A stretch of 22,778 nucleotides of DNA, from contig MCFG01000122.1 of the NCBI GenBank assembly GCA_002104895.1, positions 135,001 through 157,778 of the forward strand, in the 5' to 3' direction. Numbering within the stretch: position 1 is the stretch's first letter; the number at the start of each line of letters is the position of its first letter. Source of the DNA: Anaeromyces robustus (taxonomy: Eukaryota > Neocallimastigomycota > Neocallimastigomycetes > Neocallimastigales > Neocallimastigaceae). The notes under the pieces are model-generated. The model had not been told where the DNA came from, ran no database searches, and was given only the letters and a program-made list of their open reading frames with translations. Shown here in pieces: positions 1-9,720 of this stretch. The position numbers were made by a program, and so were the translations under genes.

Positions 1-386
1 ATAGTTTTATATAATATTGTATTTTTATTTATTTTTTATTTATTTTATATTTATATTTATATATTTTTGGTTATTAGTATTTTTTATTCATATTTTTATT
101 TTCTTATTTTAATGTTTTACTTTCTTTATATTTTTATATTTTTATATTTTTATATTTTTTTTTATTTTTTTTATATTTGGTTCTTTTTCATATAATTTGT
201 AAATAAAAATAATTATTATTATTTATATTTAATGCTTTATAAGTTATTATTATTTTTTTTTTCTTTTTTATAAATATAAATAACTTTTTTTTTTTTTATT
301 TTTTTATTAAAAATATAAAGAGATAATAATCTCTTAAATAGTTATATTAAAATATCAATAATAACACAAATAATATTTTATAATCG

Positions 387-416
<30 letters not shown>
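387..416. repeat. poly(dA:dT) tract, A30
   Basis: An uninterrupted run of 30 A residues. Tracts like this exclude nucleosomes in fungi and amoebae and often mark promoters or gene ends, but no gene is visible next to this one, so its role is unknown. Confidence 0.9.
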
Positions 417-418
<2 letters not shown>

Positions 419-668
419 AAGAAAATTTTATCTCCTTTTATATTATTTTTTTTTAAAAAAAAAAAAAATACATACATATTATATTAAATTAAATTTATTA
501 ATATAAAAACATAAAAAAAAAAAAAAATTTTTTTTTTTAATTTGTGTTTGAAGTAGACAAAAGAAAAGAAATAAATAAAATTTTGTTAATGAAAAGAACC
601 AATATTTTTTTTTTTACTTTTTACTTTTTCCTTTTTATTATTATTATTTAAATAAGAAGAGATAAGGA

Positions 669-699
<31 letters not shown>

Positions 700-1276
700 A
701 CTTTTAATAATAAAGAATAATAATGATTAATAATAATAATTATAATAATAATAATTAATTATAATAATGACATTATGATGATAACAATAAATAAATTAAT
801 TAAATAAATGATATATTATCATTAAATAATATGAATTAAAATTAATATAATTAGTAGTTATTAAACACCAAACAATTTTAAAATATATAAAAAAAAAAGT
901 CTATTAAATAATATTTATAACAATCTAAAACATTTATTGAATAAAATTAAATAGAAAAAGTTAATTTTAATATAAAATTTTTTTCACTAATTTTATTAAA
1001 TATAAATTAAATAATATAGATAATATAGTTACATTTTTCATATTATATTTACAACTTATAATAAAAAAATGTTAAAAAAATTTTATTTTTAATCAATGGA
1101 TTTAATGGATGGTAGTACAAAATAGATTAAAATATTAAATAATACTAATTATTATAGACATAATATACCATATATTATTCATTATATTGTGTAATATATT
1201 GAATAATTTATATGTTTATATATGAATATATATGATCCATATAATAAATTTTTATATTCAAATATATTAAAATATT

Positions 1277-1346
1277 AATTGAATAATTATATAGTGATAT
1301 AAATTAATATATAATGTATTATATTTCACTATATAGTTATTCAATT
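1277..1346. repeat. Imperfect inverted repeat, 26-bp arms
   Basis: The left arm at 1277-1302 (starting AATTGAATAATTATATAG) is the reverse complement of 1321-1346 with three differences, around an 18-bp A/T spacer. The flanks add weaker complementarity (AT-rich, near 1262 and 1365), so the whole could be a foldback or MITE-like element. No target-site duplication or terminal motif can be seen with confidence in this composition. Confidence 0.6.
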
Positions 1347-1956
1347 CAAATAATAATAAATATATTAATATTTCAAGATTAGTCATCTTTTTTTTTTTTT
1401 TTATTTATTATTTAATTTTTTTCATAATCTCCAATTTTGTTTTACAAAAAATTTAAAAATTTTTTTTTTCTTTTATTTTTTTAATATTAATAAAACAATA
1501 GATACTTTTTCTTATTTTATAATTTTTTAAATTTGGACTATTATAAGTAAAAAAAATATTTTATTTTTCATCCATTGTATTATTTATATTAAAAATAAAA
1601 GAAGTTCCTTTAATCAAAAGAAATAATAATATTATATAATATTATAAATACTATTATACATTATTTAATATTTTGAATCGAAAATGACTAAGTATTACTT
1701 TCAATAAAAAAATAATTTAAATAATATTATTAATCAATCTTAATTGTTTAACTATTATTATTATTTTTTATTTTATTTATATTAATATTTACAATGGAAA
1801 AAAAAATTTTTTTTTTTGAATTAATTTTGAAATTCATTGAATAGAAAAAAAAAATAATTATTAATAATTTAAATCAATGGAAATCTTTTTTTTTATATAT
1901 TTCAATAATACTTTTATAGTAGATGAAAATTAATGAAAATTTTATAAATAAATATT

Positions 1957-2028
1957 ACATTTACTTCTTTATCACATCCTTAAAAACAGTTCACATTTAC
2001 TTCTTTATCATATCCTTAAAAACAGTTC
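1957..2028. repeat. 36-bp tandem duplication, two copies
   Basis: Copies at 1957-1992 and 1993-2028 differ by a single C/T. The unit contains the non-simple string ACATTTACTTCTTTATCA and ends AAAAACAGTTC, so it is not a microsatellite slip. It looks like a recent local duplication. No coding potential was seen. Confidence 0.9.
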
Positions 2029-2278
2029 CAAATTACCAAAAAAAAATTAATACTTTGTTTTTATTTGTTTTAATGTTATAATTATAATCATTATTTTTGT
2101 ATTATTTTATATCTTTATATTTTAATGTTAAAAAATATAATTTTTTTTCTTAAAAGTCTAAATTATCTTTATCATATGATTTTTTTATTTTTTTTTTTAT
2201 TTAGAAAAAAATAATATAGAAATATTAATATATGATGGAGATGTAACTATAATGAATCATTTTTAAATAAAGAAATTA

Positions 2279-2449
2279 TTAATAATTAATAATTAATAAT
2301 AAATAATAAAATAATAAATAAATAATAATAAATAAATAATAATAAATAATTAAAACAATATTTACTATTTAGTAAATAATAAAATAATAAATAATAAAAT
2401 GATTATTATGATAAAAATAGATTAATGTTATTATTCACTATTATTATTA

Positions 2450-2486
<37 letters not shown>

Positions 2487-2487
2487 C

Positions 2488-2518
<31 letters not shown>

Positions 2519-2564
2519 ATTAATTATTATTATTATTATTAATTATTATTATTATTATTATTAT
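2279..2564. repeat. TAA then TTA microsatellite block
   Basis: Mixed (TAA)/(TAAA) repeats run to about 2352. They are followed, after a short unique segment, by a (TTA)n array from about 2426 to 2564 interrupted by TCA and TTAA variants. Opposite-strand triplets lie next to each other and could pair as a large cruciform. Confidence 0.8.
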
Positions 2565-2972
2565 ATTCTTCTTTTATTTGACCCTTGAATAAAAATTATA
2601 TTTAAAATTAATAAATATATTACTTATTAATAATAATTGTTTTTTTTTACCATATTTTTCATATATAAAAAAAAAATTATAATATAAATATCCTCCACAG
2701 ATATTAATTTTTTCGTCTTTTAATAATAATATTTTTCTTTTAATTATAATATTTTTATATTATATTAAATTATTTATTATTTATTTTAATAAAATTTATT
2801 TTATATTATATAAATAATTATAAAAATAAAAAATATTGAGTACAAATACAATATTATTAATAATGTACAATAATACAATAATAATTTTTATATGAATAAT
2901 ATATTAAATTAATATATTAATAATACTTTATGATTTATTATTTATATATTTATTATTATTGTATAATTATAA

Positions 2973-3022
2973 TAATGCTGGGCTATTACATAATATATAT
3001 TTTATGTTATAGTTCAGTATTA
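2973..3022. repeat. 22-bp inverted repeat (hairpin)
   Basis: The left arm starts at 2973 (TAATGCTGGGCTATTACAT). The right arm ends at 3022, and its reverse complement starts TAATACTGAACTATAACAT. Three of the differences between the arms would be G-U pairs in RNA transcribed from the plus strand, leaving one true mismatch. The arms are conspicuously richer in G and C than their surroundings. It could be a MITE-like foldback or a structured RNA. No gene is nearby. Confidence 0.65.
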
Positions 3023-3600
3023 AAGTACTATGTTTTTTTATATTTTATATTTTATATCATTAATAATATATATTATATATAAATAAACATATATATTTTA
3101 TTTATTAAAACAAAAGAAAATTAAATATATATAAAAAAAAATTATAACTTATATATGTTATAATATTTGTAAATAGAAATCAAATTATAAATATGTAAAT
3201 TACATAATAAATGAATATTTTAGCCAAAAATTCGTAAAGGCTCGACCATATCAAAGATGTAAAACAATGCTTTATTTTTTTTTTTTTTTTTTTTAATTTA
3301 TATAATTTTTATTGTTCTTTATTATAATAATTCGAATATTCTATTCTATTTTATTTTAATTTATTTTATTTTTATTATTTTTTATTTATTATTTATATAC
3401 TTCATAATTATTAAGTTTTATCTATGAGCATTTATTTATAAAGTTAATTAATTAATAAAATACTTAAAAAATTCTAGAATGCTAACTAAAACTATTAATA
3501 TAACTTATTTTGTGTAACCAATACTAATTTAAACATTTTCTAATATAATATTAAATATAGTAATTATAAAAACATATTAAATAAGAATTAATAAATAAAT

Positions 3601-3778
3601 GAATGAAATAATAAAATAAATAAATAAAATAATAAATAAATAAATGAATGAAATAATAAAATAAATAAATAAAATAATAAATAAATAAATGAATGAAATA
3701 ATAAAATAAATAAATAAAATAATAAATAAATAAATGAATGAAATAATAAAATAAATAAATAAATTAATAAATAAATTA
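3601..3778. repeat. 45-bp minisatellite, almost four copies
   Basis: Units start at 3601, 3646, 3691 and 3736, each opening with GAATGAAATAATAAAATAAA. The first three appear identical and the fourth diverges after about 28 bp. A degenerate (AAAT)n tail continues to about 3900. The identity of the units suggests recent expansion. It is non-coding in all frames. Confidence 0.9.
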
Positions 3779-4638
3779 TTAATTAATTAATTAATTAATA
3801 AATGAATGAAACAAATAATAAAATAATTAAATAAATAAATAAAATAATTAAATAAATAAATAAATAAGTAAATAAATAAATAAATTGATGAATAAATAAA
3901 AAACATATATGCAAAAAATTTTAAAGTTAACAAAAATGTAAAGATAATTTACATACATTAATAATAACATTTAATTAAATTGTTTTAAGGAATTAAAATA
4001 TTTAAAACATTAATATATTTTAAAGTTTATATATAAATTTAAATTATTATTATTATTGGCTCTTTTAAAAAATAGGATATTTCATTTTTTTATTTCTCAA
4101 AAATAGATATTGATTTAAAATTTTTTTTATATATTTTATCTTTTACTAATTTTAAGATTAAATATTTACCATCTAATTTCATTGACGTTTTATAATTATC
4201 ATACATAATACATTAAATTATACAATTACACAGTACATGATTATATAAATTAATAGTTAATATTTTAATAAAAATATGAAATCATAAATTCAACATAATA
4301 AATCAATTATTTATACCAGATTGTAATATATATTAAAATAATTAATAAAAAGTAAATATAAAAATATTTCAATATAATAAAATGAAATCATCATCGTATA
4401 TAAATTGAAGAAAATAAAATTCAATTAAATATAATAATATAAAAAATAAAAAAGATAAAACAAAAACGGAAAATAAAAAATATAAAAAATAAAATTTAAT
4501 TGAAAAAAAAAATAATATATATATATATATAACAAAAAAAGAATATAAATAATAATTATAATTATATAATTAAACAATAAAAATAATTATATAAACATCA
4601 GATTTATTAAAATTATTTAATATAATTTAATAAAAATA

Positions 4639-5856
4639 ATGGATTTCCCTAGTTACAATAATTCAACTATAGATTGTCCATTGACGTATCATTATAATGG
4701 AGAAAGAGGTTTTAGAAGATTTGATATCAATTATACTACATGTAATACTTTATATGAAAATTTTTTTGACGGTTTTTTCTATAGATCAAAAGATACCTAC
4801 TTTTTTTTAAATACACTTACATTTGTCATAGTTACATTTATATATTTTAATATAGGAGGAGGAAGATATTGGAAAATATTATTTTACTCCTCAGTTTGTG
4901 GATTTCTAGGTTCTATACTGGAAGCGTGTACTGTAGCTTGTATTTGTAGAAAAAGTAAAGAAAAAGAACCATATTATAATGTATATTCTTTCTTTGTAGC
5001 AGAATTTTTTTGGATTTGTAACGAATATTCAATACCTTTTTTAAACTTAATTAAAATGAATACCTTTGCTGGTGATGATAATACGAAATTTATTAATTGG
5101 ATAATAGGATGTATATTTCCATTATTTTCTTTTTGTAGATTTTGGATTGGTTATGTTCGTTCAAGAGACGGTATCTTATATGATCTTGATATTAATTATT
5201 CACATGGATTAGCATTTTCTTTTATGGGAATAGCAGATTTAACATGCACTATATCAATTCTTTATTTTGTAAAAAAGAATAATAATGGCAAAAAATATAT
5301 CAAATCTTCAACTATTTCTCATTATATCAAACGATCTAACTATATAATATTAATTTGTGTTGATATAGTAAGTGTTATGCTTGCTATATCTTTTTTCCTT
5401 TCAAGAGCTACAGAATCTATCCCAGAGAGTATTATGTATCCATTTCATTGTATAAAATGTTCTTTCATTTTAATTTTAGCATGTGATGCACTATTATTCA
5501 AATATGAAATTAAAACCAATTCTAGAAATAGATCAGAATATGAATATGATTATAAGAATCATGTCTCTCTATATGATGATAATGAAAAAATGAAATATAA
5601 AAATTATAATGAATATTTTATGACTATTCCACATAGTTATGTATCCAATGATTATAAAATAAATCTTAATGAATTTAAATATTATAATCAATATCATCTT
5701 AATAATGATAATTTTACATATAAAAATAATAATGATAATGATAGTGATAATAATGTATATTACCCCAATAATGATGACTGTCAATCACCAAATCCTATGT
5801 TAATTCATACACCCAAACGTAATAGAGATTCTTTTGAAACATTAAAATTTATATAA
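4639..5856 (+). CDS. Putative seven-span membrane protein, paralogue A
   Basis: This is an intronless ORF of 405 residues. I do not recognise the family. About seven hydrophobic segments are visible at roughly 54-73, 79-103, 117-138, 151-172, 190-211, 235-254 and 268-289. A 50-residue N-terminus precedes them with N-glycosylation sequons (N7/N8, N31), and a polar Asn/Asp/Tyr-rich tail of about 115 residues follows. The longest basic loop is between spans 5 and 6 (211-234). With the basic start of the tail, this favours N-outside, C-inside topology, which resembles a receptor. The core is about half identical to the protein at 9721-10953. Shared blocks are YFNIG-x-G-(R/K)-YWK, EY-x-IP-x-LNLIKM, CRF-x-IGY, ILYFVKK, PFHCIK-x-SFILILA and DALLFKY. 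Acidic residues E95, E122, E129, D200, D242 and D283 lie in spans and are conserved. The start is the first ATG and the leader is A-rich (AATAATGG). A receptor is one option and a transporter or scaffold another; there is no direct evidence for either. Confidence 0.88.
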   Translation: MDFPSYNNSTIDCPLTYHYNGERGFRRFDINYTTCNTLYENFFDGFFYRSKDTYFFLNTLTFVIVTFIYFNIGGGRYWKILFYSSVCGFLGSILEACTVACICRKSKEKEPYYNVYSFFVAEFFWICNEYSIPFLNLIKMNTFAGDDNTKFINWIIGCIFPLFSFCRFWIGYVRSRDGILYDLDINYSHGLAFSFMGIADLTCTISILYFVKKNNNGKKYIKSSTISHYIKRSNYIILICVDIVSVMLAISFFLSRATESIPESIMYPFHCIKCSFILILACDALLFKYEIKTNSRNRSEYEYDYKNHVSLYDDNEKMKYKNYNEYFMTIPHSYVSNDYKINLNEFKYYNQYHLNNDNFTYKNNNDNDSDNNVYYPNNDDCQSPNPMLIHTPKRNRDSFETLKFI

Positions 5857-5918
5857 TTATAATTATATATATATATATATATATATTAATCATCATTACT
5901 AAATATTAATATGTTCTA

Positions 5919-5954
5919 TTACTATTATATATATATATATATGTATAATAGTAA
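5919..5954 (+). other. Hairpin downstream of paralogue A
   Basis: TTACTATTATA at 5919-5929 is the exact reverse complement of 5944-5954, with a 14-nt A/T loop, about 63 bp after the stop codon. It would form an 11-bp stem in the 3' untranslated region. It may affect 3'-end formation or stability, but A/T inverted repeats of this size can arise by chance here. Confidence 0.4.
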
Positions 5955-6053
5955 ATATATATATATTATTTTACAAAAATTAACAATTATAAAGATATCC
6001 AATTTTGTAAAATATAATAAATGAATGGAAAATAATAAAATATATATATATAT

Positions 6054-6140
6054 AATAACATTTATTATAATAAAATATTTAATAAAAATATTTTATAATA
6101 ATAACATTTATTATAATAAAATATTTAATAAAATATTTAA
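6054..6140. repeat. 46-bp direct repeat, about 1.9 copies
   Basis: The string AATAACATTTATTATAATAA starts at 6054 and again at 6100, and both copies continue into AAATATTTAATAAAA. It is a local tandem duplication in the 3' flank of paralogue A. Confidence 0.8.
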
Positions 6141-7011
6141 TTTTTATAAAAATTAAATTATTAATCAATTATTATTTATAAAATATATTTTAATAATAAT
6201 ATATAATATAATAAATAATAAATAATAAATAAACAATAGATAATATATAATAAAATAATATTATATAAAAAAAATAATAATATCGCTCGATTACTATAAT
6301 AATATTTGTTTATTTTTTCTAACGCAGCATCGCTTTTATAAAAAAAAAAAAAAAAAAAAAAGAATATATATATATTATTTAAGATTTGGTATATAGCAAT
6401 ATTTAATGATTTCTTTATACCTTTTATAATTATAAATAATAAATCAATATATTTATATATTTATAAAAATAATTATCTTAATAATTATTAATAAATAAAT
6501 ATATAATGAATAAAGAATTAACTATATTATATTATAAATATTTTTTATATTTCTTTTATAATTATTTATTATTAGAAATAAATATTTATAATAAATATAT
6601 TACAAATAAATACATATAATAATTTACATTTAAATAATAAATAATAAATAGAAATATTTCAATAATATAATAATTTTTTTTATAATTAATAACATTATAT
6701 TTTATTATATCACTATTTCCAATCTTAAATTATATATAAATCATCTTTAAAATTTATTTTAGATTTTTAAATTATAATATATATTAAATAAAATAATATT
6801 ACTTTTTTAATAAAAAACATTCAAATGTGGAATAGCAGATATATTTTTCTTTTTTTATTTTATTCTCCAATATTTTATTAATAAGATTTATAAACATTAT
6901 TATTATCAAACACATTAATAAATCAAATACAAATAAAAATTGTATTTTTTTTTAAATAATTAATAATTAACTATTATTATTATTATTTAAGATTATTATT
7001 ATTATAAATTA

Positions 7012-7018
7012 TTATTAC

Positions 7019-7108
<90 letters not shown>

Positions 7109-7109
7109 A

Positions 7110-7193
<84 letters not shown>

Positions 7194-7255
7194 ACATTAT
7201 TATTATTAAACATTATTATTATTAAACATTATTATTATTATTATTATTATTAATT
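7012..7255. repeat. (TTA)n array with AAAC interruptions
   Basis: This is a long (TTA)n microsatellite. Interruptions of the form TTAAACATTATTATTA recur at about 7107, 7191, 7206 and 7221, giving a short higher-order pattern towards its right end. Confidence 0.9.
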
Positions 7256-7778
7256 AACCATTATTATTACCATTTTATAGTAACAACAAAATATTATGTT
7301 AGATATAATATTAATAACGTTTTCATATGGGAAAAAATACTTTGTTAATATGTATTATCAATTAAAAAAAAAGAAAATTCATCTTAATTTAAAACCAAAT
7401 ATAACAATTATTTTATATGGTTAAAGTAATTATTAATAATACTAAAATTGATTATTATATAATTCTAAAATTTATAATAAATTTTGTTCATAATTTTATA
7501 TTTTTTAGAATTTTTGGTGATAATATTAATTAAAATTACATCAAATTATTTTATTTTAATATTAATAAAAATAGTAAAAATAGATGCTTTTATTATTATT
7601 TCATGGAAAAATAATAAAATTAAAAATAAATTTATTATATTATTATTTTAAAACAATAAAAATTAAAATTCTATGAAAATAACAATACATAATATTAAAA
7701 TATACTAAATAGCATAATAAAAAAAAAACTAATAAAAAATAAATATATATAATTTAATATAAAACAATACTATAAATA

Positions 7779-7910
7779 ATAAATAATAACAATAATAATA
7801 ATAGTTTATAATAATAGTTTATAATAATAGTTTATAATAATAATAATAAATAATAATAATAATAAATAATAAATAATAATAAATAATAAATAATAAATAA
7901 TAATAACAAT

Positions 7911-7942
<32 letters not shown>

Positions 7943-8030
7943 GTTTATAATAATAATATTAGTTTATAATAATAATAATAGTTAATAATAATAACAATAA
8001 TATTAATAATAATAAAATTGATTATTATAT
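7779..8030. repeat. (TAA)n array with a 13-bp motif
   Basis: This is a (TAA)n array in which ATAGTTTATAATA repeats with a 13-bp period at 7801-7839 and TAGTTTATAATAA-like units return near 7940-7980. The triplet strand is opposite to that of the array at 7012-7255. Confidence 0.85.
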
Positions 8031-9315
8031 TATAATAAAAAAAAAAAGCATGAATAGGATTTTAAGGATTATTATTTCAATAATATCTTAAATTTTCTAA
8101 TAAAAAGCACAAATACATTTACAATTACAATTAATAATTTACATTAAATAAGAATAATGTATTAATATTTAATATAAAATTTTAATTTTCCCACGTTTCA
8201 CATTGTTTATTGTTCAGTAAGTTATTGTTTTATTTATTTTTTTAAAATTTCTTTTATATATATTTTATTATTATTTAAAGTTTGTTTTTTTTTTTTTTTT
8301 TGTTTTTTTCTGTTTTTTTTTTTTTTGTTCACTTTTTTTATTTTTTTTTTATTTTTTATTTTTTATTTTATTTTATTTTTTTACTATATTATTATATTTT
8401 TTTTAAATAATAATATATTCTTATATTATACACCCTTCAGTATATTTTATAAAATTTTTCAAATAATAATATTATTAATGACTTATTTTAAAATCACTTT
8501 TTATAAATCACTTATATATTTACATTTATTATTATTTAAATTCTTATTTGTTTTTATTTTCCTCTTTTTTTTTTCCATTTTATTATTATATTATTTATAA
8601 AATATATTATTTTATAAATAATATAATTTTTTATAAACTTTATAAGTTTTTAAAAAATAATATTAATATTCATTTATTATTTTTATAAATTTTAAAAAAT
8701 AATATTACAATGACTTAGTAATTGTTGAACTTAAAAACATATATAAAGATTCTTCTATTTTATTTTGTTTCATTTTTCTTTTTTTTTCATGGATATTTTT
8801 ACTATTTTTAAATTTATTATAATATAAATCCACATTGTAAATTTTATTTTAAAAAAAAATAATTTATTATTTATTTATTATTTTAATTAATAATTTAAAA
8901 ATAAAACTTTTTTAATATATTTTAATATATGCCTATAACCTTATTTATTATAAGAATAAATGATTTTAATATTAAATTGTTTGTTACTTAATAATTTATT
9001 ATTTATTATTTTATTATTTGTTTTCTTTTCAGTTTATATTATTTTTTAATTACATATTGTTTTTTGTTGAATTTATATTATTATTTAATCTTGTGAAAAA
9101 TAGAAAAAAAAAATCTTATTCTACAAAGATCTTTTTTACTATTATTATATTTAATAATATATTTAAAAAGAGTTTAAATCCTATATATTAATTAATTTAT
9201 TATATTATAAAACTTTTTTTTAATAATTAAAATTATATAAAACGGAAAAATAAAATCAGAGTTAAGAAATCTTAATTCTATTAAATTATTAAATTAAAAA
9301 ATTGGCAATCTATAG

Positions 9316-9401
9316 ATTCATTAATTATTAATGAATATATATTTTAGTATAAAAAGAGCAAAAAAGCTTTTTAAAAAAACATATGAGATTATATTCTCAT
9401 A

Positions 9402-9436
<35 letters not shown>

Positions 9437-9480
9437 GAACAAAAAATAGAAAATATATATATATATAATGAGATTATATT
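9316..9480. promoter_or_regulatory. Palindrome cluster upstream of paralogue B
   Basis: Several dyads lie 240-400 bp upstream of the ATG at 9721. They are ATTCATTAA/TTAATGAAT (9316-9336, 3-bp centre), AAAAAAGCTTTTTT (around 9360-9372) and TATGAGA/TCTCATA (9382-9401, 6-bp centre). A 13-bp string, ATGAGATTATATT, occurs at 9383-9395 and again at 9468-9480. Repeated dyads are what transcription-factor sites look like, but no factor can be named and promoter function is inferred only from position. Confidence 0.35.
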
Positions 9481-9658
9481 ATTAAAAAAAGTATATATAT
9501 CTATATATTAAAAAAAAAGAACAGTAATTGTAGAATATTAAAAATAAAAATATTTAAATAATAATATTTTTAAATAATATTTTTGTTACATGTATATATA
9601 AATCTGTATTATAAAATTAAAAAAAAAAATAAATTAAGAAATAAATTTTATAATATTG

Positions 9659-9689
<31 letters not shown>

Positions 9690-9720
9690 TATATATATAT
9701 ATTATATATATCATAACAAA

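Larger units (their letters stand above)
1..4638. other. A/T-rich gene-free region
   Basis: I find no coding region, tRNA or recognisable RNA gene on either strand. The stretch is almost entirely A and T, with stop codons in every frame at short intervals. It contains an A30 tract (387-416), further A or T runs of 12-20 near 460, 680 and 1390, TTA/TAA microsatellites, a 36-bp tandem duplication, a 45-bp minisatellite and two inverted repeats, listed separately. A short patch with more G and C at about 3221-3270 matches no gene I know. Diverged or multi-exon genes with very short exons could be missed by eye. Confidence 0.75.
5857..9720. other. Spacer between the two membrane-protein genes
   Basis: Nearly pure A/T with no gene that I can support. 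An open frame at 8325-8600 is only T-rich low-complexity sequence. A patch near 6282-6335 is richer in G and C (CGCTCG and AACGCAGCATCGC) and ends in an A tract of about 22, but I cannot assign it. Direct repeats, TTA/TAA arrays and the palindromes upstream of the second gene are listed separately. Confidence 0.7.

Noticed and set aside
3221-3270. Possible tRNA or small RNA in a G/C-richer patch
   Set aside because: No cloverleaf, B box or known small-RNA motif could be drawn.
5569-5784. Minus-strand Ile-rich frame opposite paralogue A
   Set aside because: It is a shadow of the Asn/Asp-rich tail on the other strand.
8325-8600. 91-codon frame rich in Phe, Leu and Ile
   Set aside because: It is T-rich low-complexity sequence whose hydrophobic appearance comes from TTT, TTA and ATT. 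There is no motif, and similar composition surrounds it.
9583-9720. N-terminal extension of paralogue B from an upstream ATG
   Set aside because: The 46 extra residues are Asn/Lys/Tyr low complexity with an AAT-repeat run and have no counterpart in paralogue A. The ATG at 9721 has better context and aligns with the start of A.
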